From positions 101,224 through 165,223 of the forward strand of contig NZ_KB892468.1 in NCBI RefSeq assembly GCF_000373805.1: a stretch of 64,000 nt of DNA. Direction: 5' to 3'. The stretch comes from Corynebacterium pilosum DSM 20521 = CIP 103422 (lineage in GTDB: Bacteria; Actinomycetota; Actinomycetes; Mycobacteriales; Mycobacteriaceae). Made by a program: the position numbers and the translations under genes. The notes beneath the pieces were generated by a model. That model saw only the letters and a program-made list of their open reading frames with translations, was not told where the DNA came from and ran no database searches. Below are positions 56,962 through 64,000 of the stretch, piece after piece (position 1 is the first letter of the stretch; each line of letters starts with the position of its first letter).

Positions 56962-57153
56962 GATCTAACCCTACCGAACAGGGAGAAGTTGTAATTCAAA
57001 ATCGTTCACTTAGGGTGTACTCAAAAGGGCAGTGTGTGCCCCGTCGTCTAGCTGAAGCCGCACTCCTCATCTGGCAACCTGGAAACAAGTCAGGTCGATA
57101 GGCCGCACCCCGACCAACAAATGCCAAAAGAGCAAGGACCCTTGAGAAACACA
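56962..57153. other. Intergenic stretch upstream of recombinase remnant
   Basis: No gene, hairpin or recognisable transposon end was found. It probably carries the recombinase promoter and any recombination site, but I could not identify paired half-sites. Confidence 0.4.
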
Positions 57154-57390
57154 ATGCCCACCACCTCCGTTATCGGAATTGTCGTCGCTTTAATCTCAAT
57201 CAATATCCTCAGAGCGCACACTGAATTGTCGACCCCGTTGACGTGGCTGATAGCAATCGGCGCGGCGGTTTTAGCGGCGGTAGTTTTTGTTTTCATCATG
57301 GGTGCGCTAGGCAAATATTCGCCCACTTCCAATAAGGGCGAGGACGAGCACATACCCGGTAACTCAAAAGTCGGTGAGCCCCGGAGTTAA
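57154..57390 (+). CDS. Small two-helix membrane protein
   Basis: 78 residues from ATG 57154 (frame open to 57121). Two hydrophobic segments (VIGIVVALISINIL; LIAIGAAVLAAVVFVFIMGAL) and a polar tail. No family recognised. Part of the accessory island; could be an orphan immunity or holin-like protein, but nothing in the sequence decides this. Confidence 0.4.
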   Translation: MPTTSVIGIVVALISINILRAHTELSTPLTWLIAIGAAVLAAVVFVFIMGALGKYSPTSNKGEDEHIPGNSKVGEPRS

Positions 57391-57491
57391 CCCGCACTCC
57401 AGCCCCCGCCTGGCACCAGCCTCCGAGGTAGGCGAAATACATCTGGGGCTGCCGGTACCCCTTGCCGGACCCGTGCACGGTGCAGACGGCG

Positions 57492-58553
57492 TTACTCCTC
57501 CGCTACTGCCCCTGCAGGCTGAGACACCGGTATGTAGGAAACGGCACTGGTTGCCAAAAACACGACCCGGAACAGGATCCACAACCCCAGCGGCATGAAC
57601 GGTGTCCACGCTCCAACTCTGCCCGTGGTGACAATGTGGGCAACGGTGGTCAGCCACAAGCCTGACCACCACAGCCGCGAGAGTGGCCGTCAGGTAAGGA
57701 AACAGTACCGCCCAAAAAGCGGTGGCCTGGATACCCGATCGCGTCTTGCCCAGCAGGCGCAGCGGGGAGAAGAAGCGCTGCAGGCTCGAGTGTTTGCCGA
57801 TCGTGGCGACGATGAGGATGACGCAGATTGCCAGCAGCGTGTAGGCGGCCAGGGATGAAACCGGCGGTGCCGTCGCCACTGGGACCGTGGAATAGCTGCG
57901 TGTCCTTCCCGGATCCTTCCGCCCACTTTTTCGCCGGCATAACCAAGTAGTCCTCCGGGGCCTGTGCGGAGGAGTCGGTGACAACGAGAGCCCAGTCAGG
58001 ATCAACCGGGGGGTTCTCCGACACCGCGGCAGAAAGTTGCATGTAGTCGAGGTGGAAGAGGTCTTCCTTGGCCGGGGCCTCGGCCCCGGAGAGGAACTCG
58101 TCAATGGTTTGAGGACTTGACCCGGCGATCGTGTAATCGTTGGCGACCTCGCGCGAGGCGGACTCGGAACCCGAATAAGTGATATCCGAGGGCTTCCAGT
58201 AGACAACCCCGTGGCAGGAGTCTCCGATCTGGGCGCACACCTTCTCCGCGTCCCCCAGAACCAAGAGGCGGGCATCGTCGGTGACAATGACGGGAGCTTC
58301 GCTGACGTTTTGGGGCGTGTAATAGGCTCCGGCATCCAGCGGGGAAATGGACCTGCCCCCCGTTTAACAACTATTTTCTCCTTCCGGACCCGTTCGGGGA
58401 GGTCAGCGTACTTCTCGGCGAGAAAATAATAGTTGCGAGTTTCTTCCAACCCGCTTTGATTTACCGTCGGATCCCCATGTCCGATTGCGATATGATTCCA
58501 CGGTAATGTCGCTGCAGCCGCCAAGTACTTCTCTTTTGAGAATCTAGGCGAGA
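57492..58553 (-). pseudogene. Degraded membrane protein gene with several frameshifts
   Basis: Three frames carry successive parts of one protein: PWNHIAIGHGDPTVNQSGLE, then after a G6 run at about 58360 the stretch LGDAEKVCAQIGDSCHGVVYWKP, then from about 57880 a membrane part (AAYTLLAICVILIVATIGK; TAFWAVLFPYLTATLAAV), and finally GLWLTTVAHIVTTGRVGAW to a TAA at 57492. No start codon lies near the 5' end, so the N-terminus is also lost. Family not recognised. Confidence 0.6.
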
Positions 58554-58566
58554 GTGCTACCCGGCA

Positions 58567-59043
58567 CTAACGCTGATCTTGGAGGTCGGCATTCCGCCGG
58601 GGCTGGACGGTCTCCTTGAGGAACTCCTCCGGCGTCCAGTAGGTTCTATCCCAGTAGCAGATGCTACTGCGCGGCTCGATGGTGATGAAGTGCTCGGGCA
58701 GGACTAAGTCATATGTCTGAGCGATAACCCGTTGACCCCTGGATTGCAGGGCTACGGCCGTCTCCGCGACGTCTAGGCTGTTGTCGGGTTTGATGGGCAC
58801 GTCGAGGAAAGTGACGTTATCATTGTCGAAGTCCACGCGCGCGGTCACGCACTTACCGTCCTCGACGGTAGACACGATTTTCCACGTATCTTCTTCTCCG
58901 TCGGTGCCTGTGAGGGTGAGGAATCCCTCTAAGTCGGTACCGGAATTTTTTTCGTTAAAGAAGAAGTCGTCAAGTAGGGCAGAGTTTTCCTCGATGGTCT
59001 TTCCCAAGTGAAAAGGTAAGCCGAGCGTGGTAGTGAAATTCAC
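58567..59043 (-). CDS. Candidate immunity protein, paralogue of next gene upstream
   Basis: 158 residues, acidic, no signal peptide. The C-terminal region LPEHFITIEPRSSICYWD resembles LPEHNMSFYIFENELASICW of the 134-aa protein encoded upstream, so the two look like diverged duplicates. AAAGGAAAGG precedes the ATG at 59043. It lies 22 bp downstream of that gene, in the orientation toxin - immunity 1 - immunity 2. No family recognised; function inferred from position. Base composition is more AT-rich than the core genome. Confidence 0.5.
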   Translation of the reverse strand: MNFTTTLGLPFHLGKTIEENSALLDDFFFNEKNSGTDLEGFLTLTGTDGEEDTWKIVSTVEDGKCVTARVDFDNDNVTFLDVPIKPDNSLDVAETAVALQSRGQRVIAQTYDLVLPEHFITIEPRSSICYWDRTYWTPEEFLKETVQPRRNADLQDQR

Positions 59044-59065
59044 TGGTTTCGCCTTTCCTTTTTGG

Positions 59066-59470
59066 TTAGGCCCGGACTGGGGATTGGGGCAGCGTCCAAC
59101 AGATTGATGCCAGCTCGTTTTCGAAAATATAGAAACTCATGTTGTGTTCAGGCAGCGTGAGAGAAGAACCGTCGTTGAGGGACTCAATGCCCATGTCGTG
59201 CAACTGGTTTTGAAATCGGATGGGGCATAGTGCCATAGAGACGCCCAGGAACGTGTCACTGGGGAAGAGCGTCGAAATCTCGAGACTAGTAAAAACCTCT
59301 TCTTCGAGAGACCCCCTCAGCGACCGTCGGCTACCACCGATCTCGAGTTCGCCTTGAGCGGTCCAGTAAGTGATATCGCCAATACTAAAGGGAACGACCT
59401 CAAGGGAAGGATACTGTTTTGTCGCAGCATCCCAAGATAAAGGGGCTGGCAAGCTATACGCAAAATCCAT
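59066..59470 (-). CDS. Candidate immunity protein overlapping toxin tip
   Basis: 134 residues. ATG 59470 lies inside the last codons of the right toxin tip (17-bp overlap), the tight coupling typical of toxin and cognate immunity genes. Acidic, cytoplasmic, no recognised domain; see similarity to the next gene. AT-rich compared with flanking core genes, suggesting recent transfer. Confidence 0.55.
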   Translation of the reverse strand: MDFAYSLPAPLSWDAATKQYPSLEVVPFSIGDITYWTAQGELEIGGSRRSLRGSLEEEVFTSLEISTLFPSDTFLGVSMALCPIRFQNQLHDMGIESLNDGSSLTLPEHNMSFYIFENELASICWTLPQSPVRA

Positions 59471-60556
59471 TTTGAGTATCCTTCACATTAGCTTCAAGTC
59501 CAGCCGCGCGCGGGATGGGCTTCTTAGTGATCATTCCTTGGTCAAAAGCGTAGTCTATGGCCTCTTGGATGGCCTGATCATATCTGCCTTCGAATTGAGG
59601 TGAAGTAAGAAAATCGTACTCAATTTGGAAAATTTCGTTGATGTTCCCTGCCCTTAGAAGACGCTCCTGCTCCTTTCGGTAGGGATTGAAATAGGAGAAG
59701 CTTCCCCAACTTTTGGTCTTGATATGGTCCGCTGGAATTAATGTGAGAGCCGGTGGGTTCCACTGGTCTATCCCAAACTTCGCCGCCACGTCAGGATTAT
59801 CAAGGATAACTTTCTTGGCCAGTATGTGATGGCGCTGTACCCCTATGTTATTCGCGGTTTGGGTTCCGAGATCCCTGTAGGGGCCACCGCGAAATACTTT
59901 CTCAGGAGTAGAGGGGATTTTACAAGCTTTGTTGCTGGCGGCCGTTTGGAGGGAAAGATCTGCTGCCCCTCGTATTTGCAAAGCAGGTCGGAAGGTAGCC
60001 GCAGATGAGTATGAAGCAGGTCGGAATGCTGTGCACGCCGGCAGGTTGCGGATTTCGTCGAGTTGGCGGCCTTGAGGGCTTTTCGGGAGTGCAGCGCGTC
60101 GACGATTTCGTCTGATTTGGAGATGAGTCGGCGCACGATGGGGCTGCTTTGGCGATTTTTCCTGCTGGAATCACTCCGACCAATGTCCAGAGGCACCCGG
60201 AGATTTGTCCCTTGAAGCAGTTGACCAGGTCGGTGATTCCGACAAGGTCGAGGAGAAGACTGAGGGCTGCCGGCCCGAAGCGTTCTTTGATGATGTCGAG
60301 AAGCAAGGCTGGTTTTCCGGGTCGGCCCCGTCTACTGCTTGCGCATCCAGACCGGCTTGAAGCTCGGCTTGCTCGGCGAGTTCTTTTTCCACCGCGATGC
60401 GGAATGCGTCGTCTGCTGCTTGGGCGGTAAGTGCCGCGTCTTGTCCTGCGGCTGCGGCGGAGGCGCGGGCGGATATGGCGGAGTCGGCTGCCGCGTTGGC
60501 TGAGGCGTGGGCGTCGATCGCGTAGCTGGTGGCCTGGTCGGCGTTCGCGGTTGCTT
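59454..60556 (-). pseudogene. Right orphan polymorphic-toxin C-terminal cassette, multiple frameshifts
   Basis: Homologue of the left cassette in opposite orientation. Compared with the left copy the pretoxin part has three single-base losses, in an A-run near 60328, a C-run near 60142 and an A-run near 60073; together they restore the original frame. After that the frame is open through ASYSSAATFRPALQIRGAAD (no stop here) into the toxin tip with QRHHILAKK...N...LIPADHIKTKSW and ends at 59454. The tip is related to but clearly different from the left one (sequence identity falls after about residue 20 of the tip). No N-terminal secretion part. Confidence 0.6.
59937..60556 (-). repeat. Right arm of the 620-bp inverted repeat
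   Basis: Opposite-strand copy of 54164-54786. The outer border at 60556 is sharp: beyond it comes a GC-rich stretch unrelated to the left copy and then the glsB terminator. Confidence 0.8.
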
Positions 60557-60578
60557 TGGCGGCGGGTTAGAAATGAAA

Positions 60579-60612
60579 ATCGCCCCGAAGAACCTCAGTT
60601 CCTCGGGGCGAT
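60579..60612 (-). terminator. Terminator of the glsB-type gene
   Basis: ATCGCCCCGA/TCGGGGCGAT stem, 14-nt interior; on the minus strand followed by TTTTCATTT. It lies 17 bp after the stop at 60630 and 23 bp from the edge of the toxin island. Confidence 0.8.
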
Positions 60613-60629
60613 CCTCTTGAGTGATAGTT

Positions 60630-60893
60630 TTACTTCTTCGCGCTGTTCTTAGTGAACAGGTTAATGATCCACAGGAGGATCACCGCGCCGAGCAGCGCGA
60701 CCAGGAAGGACCAGATCCAACCGCCCTCCGCGTTGAAGCCAAAGAGCTGCACGATAAAGCCACCGATAAGCGCGCCGACAATACCGACGACGATATTAGC
60801 TACCATGCCCATCTGAGCGTTGCGGCCCATAATCATGGAAGCGACCCAGCCTGCAAGTCCACCAATAATCAGCCAAACAATGAAAGCCCACAT
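60630..60893 (-). CDS. GlsB/YeaQ/YmgE family stress-response membrane protein
   Basis: 87 residues with three hydrophobic segments and the family's Gly-rich pattern (LIIGGLAGWVASMIMGR; NIVVGIVGALIGGFIVQLFG). Transglycosylase-associated protein family, general stress membrane protein of unknown mechanism. GAAAAGGAT precedes ATG 60893. First core gene right of the island. Confidence 0.88.
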   Translation of the reverse strand: MWAFIVWLIIGGLAGWVASMIMGRNAQMGMVANIVVGIVGALIGGFIVQLFGFNAEGGWIWSFLVALLGAVILLWIINLFTKNSAKK

Positions 60894-61072
60894 AGTTAAT
60901 ATCCTTTTCGTTATAGTCCCGCGCGGCGCGGCCGGTGAAAGCCAAAACCTCGCGGATTTTCCTTACATATTCCATTGTGCTTATGTATTCGGGAAATTTC
61001 GATAACAAAATTGCAACGTTCAATAACGATTGGCTTATGCGCTGGTGGCGCAGGAGTTTTCAAACGAAAAAG

Positions 61073-61097
61073 CCGCCCTAGCAGCTTGCTAGGGCGG
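61073..61097 (-). terminator. Terminator of the universal stress protein gene
   Basis: CCGCCCTAGCA/TGCTAGGGCGG, perfect 11-bp stem with 3-nt loop, followed on the minus strand by CTTTTTCGTTTG; 27 bp after the stop. Confidence 0.9.
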
Positions 61098-61123
61098 AAA
61101 GTGGCGTGCAACGCAGCCATTAT

Positions 61124-62020
61124 CTACTCGACTGGACGAACAACCATCATCGGGCAGGGTGCGGACTGCAACAGCGCACGCGAGGTGGAGCCAAGCAGCA
61201 TCCCCTTGAAGCCACCGCGTCCGTGAGAACCAGTGACCAGAAGCTGGGCGCCCTCAGACTGCTCAACCAAGGTACGTACCGGACGGTCGCGTGAGATGAT
61301 CTTCTTCACCTGCACGTTGGGGTACTTTTCGACGAGCGGAGCAAGGCGCTCAGTAAGCATCTCTGTCTGCTCGCGCTCCACCATCTCCCACTGCTCCTGG
61401 GCGGCAGCCAGGCCAGCCATGGAGGCCTGCACCTGCATATCCATCCAGGTGTGGACAGCCAGCAGCTCAGCACCACGAGCATCCGCTTCCGCGAAAGCCA
61501 CCTCGGTAGCGCGCTGGGAGACCTCGGAACCATCAACACCAACGACGATAGGACCATACTTGGTGGTCTCGTTCACTTGGTTATCCTCGCGGACCACCAC
61601 GACTGGGCACTCAGCGTGAGAAACTACTGCCGCAGAGACGGACCCCAGCACCATGCCGGACAGGCCGCCGAGGCCACGGGAGCCCATCACGATCATGGTG
61701 ACGTCCTTAGACATCTCCAGCAGCATATCGATGGGAGAGCCCTCGGCGATCGTGTGACCGATCTTGATATCTGGCGCGACCTCATGCGCTACCGCGCGAG
61801 CCGCCTCAATCTTGTCGAGGGTCTCGCGCTGCAGGTCATCGAAAAGCTCCTGCGGCGGAACCATGCCCTCTGCGTACAGGAACTGGGGCATGGTGTAGCT
61901 AGAGGCCAGACGAAGCGGGATTCCACGCTTCATCGCGGTGTTGGCCGCCCAGCGTACGGCGTTGTTGGAGGCGTCGGAGCCATCAACGGCTACAACGACA
62001 ATATCTTCCTGGGTCATCAC
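61124..62020 (-). CDS. Universal stress protein with two UspA domains
   Basis: 298 residues: tandem UspA domains (about 8-145 and 160-296). Each has the ATP-binding G-x2-G-x9-G-S/T signature (MGSRGLGGLSGMVLGS; GSHGRGGFKGMLLGST). Cytoplasmic ATP-binding stress protein as in many actinobacteria, where such tandem proteins are induced by hypoxia or stationary phase. Ribosome site GAAAGGGCG before ATG 62020. Confidence 0.92.
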   Translation of the reverse strand: MMTQEDIVVVAVDGSDASNNAVRWAANTAMKRGIPLRLASSYTMPQFLYAEGMVPPQELFDDLQRETLDKIEAARAVAHEVAPDIKIGHTIAEGSPIDMLLEMSKDVTMIVMGSRGLGGLSGMVLGSVSAAVVSHAECPVVVVREDNQVNETTKYGPIVVGVDGSEVSQRATEVAFAEADARGAELLAVHTWMDMQVQASMAGLAAAQEQWEMVEREQTEMLTERLAPLVEKYPNVQVKKIISRDRPVRTLVEQSEGAQLLVTGSHGRGGFKGMLLGSTSRALLQSAPCPMMVVRPVE

Positions 62021-62102
62021 GATCGCCCTTTCATGTGGCTCGTTTCTTGTTCACTTTCCAGTGTACAACGTCATGACCCCTCAGTCAGCTGGTTAGTACC
62101 AG

Positions 62103-62249
62103 TTATGCAGGAATTTCTACCGGCCGAGCAGCCTCCGCATTGGATGGGTAGAGGAAGTCGTAGATCATGGTGAAGAAGTCCAGCAGCAACTTGCCGATAC
62201 CGTTGGAGGAGAAGGCAACTGCGGAGTCAATGATTGCGTCAAAGTTCAT
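62103..62249 (-). CDS. 48-aa amphipathic peptide, possibly PorA/PorH-like small outer-membrane protein
   Basis: MNFDAIIDSAVAFSSNGIGK... ends ...VEIPA. No signal peptide; a 30-residue amphipathic helix rich in Phe, Leu and Ile with Gly. Size, lack of signal and acidic character resemble the small corynebacterial porins PorA/PorH, but I see no sequence identity to prove it. TAACTT ends 7 nt before ATG 62249, so the transcript may be leaderless; in-frame ATG 62273 is an alternative whose CATG overlaps the start of the divergent RluA gene. Confidence 0.45.
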   Translation of the reverse strand: MNFDAIIDSAVAFSSNGIGKLLLDFFTMIYDFLYPSNAEAARPVEIPA

Positions 62250-62271
62250 GACGAATAAGTTAGTACACACC

Positions 62272-63234
62272 ATGAGTAGGAAAAAGTCTGGGAAGAGCAT
62301 TCCCTTACCCCCACGGGACGGCCTTGGTGCCTCCCGGGTTCGCGTTCCGACGAACACTTCTGTAACCGCTGTGGCGCTTGTGACTGAAGTGATAAATTCG
62401 CAGCGATATCGCCACCCAGACGACGACGAAAACGCCATTCTTGAGCGTTTCGAACGCGGCAAAGTGGTGCTTCGAGACGGCACTCCTCTTACCCCCGAAA
62501 GTGTACTTTCTGAGAACACAGACGTGTTCTTTTACCGGCACCCAGCGCCCGAAAGACCAGTCCCCTACGAGATCAAAACGGCCTACGAAGACGAGTACAT
62601 CCTTGTCGTCGACAAGCCACCATTTCTTGCGACGATGCCCCGTGCCGCCCACATCACCGAAACCGCGACGGTGCGGCTGCGCCGAGCCACCGGCAACGAA
62701 GAGCTGACGCCTGCACACCGTCTGGACCGTATGACCAGTGGTCTGCTGTTGTTTACCAAACGCCGTGAGATCCGCGGGGCCTACCAAGAACTGTTCGCCC
62801 GTCGGGAGGTACACAAACTCTATGAAGCAGTAGCGGAGTATCGCCCGATCTCTGTCCCAACCAGCTGGGAGCATCACATTTACAAGGAGCATGGGATCGA
62901 CGAGGCACAGCTTCTCGACGAGCCGCCGAACTCGTTCACAAACCTTCTTGACGTCGAGCCGATCGATCCCGCCCCCTTCGCGGTGCATGGAGTTACCGCG
63001 CCGCTGGCTCGTTACGTTCTAGAGCCGATCACTGGGCGAACACACCAGCTGCGGGTCCAGATGAAGGCAGCGGGCGTGCCGATTCTGGGCGACCCGATTT
63101 ATCACACTCGGGTCCCCTTTGGACAGGATGACTTTGAGGTGCCGATGCGGCTCAAGTCTGTGGAGTTGTCGTTTAGAGACCCTCTCTCAGGCCAACCTCG
63201 GACATTCACGACAGATGGCTACAAGTCCCAGTAG
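62272..63234 (+). CDS. RluA-family pseudouridine synthase
   Basis: 320 residues. The catalytic motif HRLDRMTSGLLLFTK (Asp about 149) and ITGRTHQLRVQMKAAG are present. An N-terminal basic region of about 60 residues does not look like S4. Modifies uridines in rRNA or tRNA; exact site unknown. ATG 62272 is preceded by a TAAGTTAGTA region fitting a -10 box, so start may be leaderless; the frame extends to 62167 without support. Confidence 0.85.
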   Translation: MSRKKSGKSIPLPPRDGLGASRVRVPTNTSVTAVALVTEVINSQRYRHPDDDENAILERFERGKVVLRDGTPLTPESVLSENTDVFFYRHPAPERPVPYEIKTAYEDEYILVVDKPPFLATMPRAAHITETATVRLRRATGNEELTPAHRLDRMTSGLLLFTKRREIRGAYQELFARREVHKLYEAVAEYRPISVPTSWEHHIYKEHGIDEAQLLDEPPNSFTNLLDVEPIDPAPFAVHGVTAPLARYVLEPITGRTHQLRVQMKAAGVPILGDPIYHTRVPFGQDDFEVPMRLKSVELSFRDPLSGQPRTFTTDGYKSQ

Positions 63235-63318
63235 ATCTCCTCACCGGGGAGAAACCGCCGCGTAGGAGTGCGTCCGTCCCTACACGGTTTGGGCGCGCAA
63301 ACTGCCCACCCGTCGCAC

Positions 63319-63405
63319 ACTGTTGGTTCTCGACTGTTGGATCAGGCACCTACTCCGGCCCGCACACGCCAAAAGCTTCCTGTTCCAATAGTTCAGGTTC
63401 AACAC
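63319..63405. repeat. 87-bp palindromic repeat, copy 1
   Basis: Begins ACTGTTGG and ends with TGTTCCAATAGTTC plus about 10 bp. Same length and layout as copy 2 at 63577; shared blocks include CAGGCAC and the right arm. Confidence 0.65.
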
Positions 63406-63576
63406 TTCTCGCCCAGTCACGATAGCAACGGGGCCCGTCCTCGTCCCAGTACTCCAGTGCTACTGCACCACACCACCACAAGACTGGCTTCCAGCGCCCA
63501 CCCAGGCGCCCCTCCCTCGATGGCGTGCCTCGCCACCCCCTAAGCACCACAGCGATCAAGATCGCTCCCCCGGCAC

Positions 63577-63663
63577 ACTGTTGGATCTCAACTATGGGAA
63601 CAGGCACGTATCACCGCTCAAACAGGCAAAAGGCCCCTGTTCCAATAGTTCAACTCCAACAGT
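63577..63663. repeat. 87-bp palindromic repeat, copy 2
   Basis: Left end ACTGTTGGATCTCAACTATG (continuing GGAACAGG) and right end CCTGTTCCAATAGTTCAACT (continuing CCAACAGT) are inverted repeats matching at 24 of 28 positions. The element can form one long hairpin; MITE-like or a structured extragenic repeat. Confidence 0.7.
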
Positions 63664-63761
63664 CTGCGCCACAGACGACAAACACGCCCCGGGCCCCACA
63701 CCGGCGCAGCCACCTGACACCCCACGCAACACCGACGCAACGACAAGTCAGGAAATAGGAA

Positions 63762-63792
63762 AGTGCCCGCCACCACACCTGGTGACGGGCAC
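63762..63792 (-). terminator. rRNA operon terminator
   Basis: AGTGCCCG/CGGGCACT with an inner CACC/GGTG helix, followed on the minus strand by TTCCTATTTCC; 32 bp after the 5S 3' end. Confidence 0.85.
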
Positions 63793-63823
63793 TCCCACTT
63801 ATTTACTTATCTATCTACTTTTT

Positions 63824-63943
63824 AGGTCGGCGGTAACCTACTCTCCCACATCCTCCCGGATGCAGTACCATCAGCGCGGGCGGGCTTAGCTACCGGGTTC
63901 GGAATGGGACCGGGCGTTTCCCCGCCGCCATCAACCACCGACA
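63824..63943 (-). rRNA. rrf: 5S ribosomal RNA
   Basis: About 120 nt. The terminal helix GTCGGTGG (63942-63935) pairs with CCGCCGAC (63833-63826). Typical 5S blocks are present: GGTCCCATTCCGAACCCGG, AAGC, and GGGAGAGTAGGT. Lies at the 3' end of an rRNA operon transcribed leftward; the 23S gene should start its 3' end just right of the window. The exact ends are within a few bases. Confidence 0.95.
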
Positions 63944-64000
63944 CACCCACAGGGGCAACGTGTCGACAACCAAACAGACGAACGGTCATCTACTCATGTC

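Larger units (their letters stand above)
63235..63823. other. Non-coding stretch between RluA gene and 5S rRNA
   Basis: No supported gene in 590 bp. It holds the two 87-bp palindromic repeats (63319-63405, 63577-63663) and the rRNA terminator (63762-63792). Reading frames of 70-100 codons exist but show repeat-derived, low-complexity Pro/Thr/His translations. Confidence 0.7.

Noticed and set aside
57364..58524. A single 386-codon frame through the broken membrane protein
   Set aside because: The middle part is Ser/Pro/Arg-rich nonsense; plausible protein sequence switches between frames, so it is a pseudogene with frameshifts.
63268..63889. Several 60-100 codon frames right of the pseudouridine synthase
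   Set aside because: They cover the 87-bp repeats, the rRNA terminator and part of 5S rRNA; translations are low-complexity.

Overview
The window is chromosomal DNA of a Corynebacterium of fairly high GC; the species cannot be fixed from sequence alone. Three things support the genus. First, there is an almost complete mycolate/arabinogalactan locus: fadD32, Culp6-like cutinase, mycolyltransferases, aftB, ubiA, PAP2 phosphatase, glfT2, glf. Second, the gene order serS / GntR (farR-like) / septum-formation protein / zincin / phosphatase / pheA / LCP matches coryneform and mycobacterial chromosomes. Third, coryneform-specific genes are present: hrrSA-type heme two-component system, pyk2-type pyruvate kinase next to ldhA, ugpAEBC, a LAAC lipoprotein and LGFP-repeat proteins.

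Layout. 1-11.0 kb: cell-envelope cluster, all on the minus strand, with overlapping or closely spaced genes. 11.1-12.8 kb: two related proteins with an LMW-phosphatase/arsenate-reductase fold whose catalytic cysteine is replaced, plus a 52-aa gene, with shared GTTAAC direct repeats upstream. 13-19 kb: HNH (DUF222) protein, glf, a PGRP amidase and glpK. 19-28 kb: conserved housekeeping block (HAD, acyltransferase, serS, farR-like, septum formation, zincin, pheA, LCP). 28-37 kb: glycerol-3-phosphate uptake and use (ugpAEBC, glpQ) with pyk2 and ldhA. 37-53.8 kb: alpha/beta-hydrolase, PhoD, MsrA, SodA, LysR/MFS pair, RecB-like nuclease, HrrSA, sortase E, YidC, TetR, TM2 protein. 53.8-60.6 kb: an accessory island with two inverted, damaged C-terminal cassettes of a polymorphic toxin (HNH/EndoVII-like tips), candidate immunity genes, a frameshifted serine recombinase and other broken genes. 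60.6-64 kb: GlsB-type protein, universal stress protein, a 48-aa amphipathic peptide gene, an RluA-type pseudouridine synthase, two 87-bp palindromic repeats, and the 5S end of an rRNA operon entering from the right on the minus strand.

The observations most worth following are: (1) the inverted toxin cassettes with different lesions flanking a serine recombinase; (2) a 12-mer, TCGTCGATAAGC, that recurs 11 times exactly (13 times as its 10-bp core) on both strands and in several codon frames, so it appears to be a DNA-level signal; (3) a probable iron-responsive small RNA downstream of sodA, with a DtxR-like box inside a near-consensus promoter; (4) a pair of cysteine-less phosphatase-fold proteins sharing an 11-bp-phased operator.
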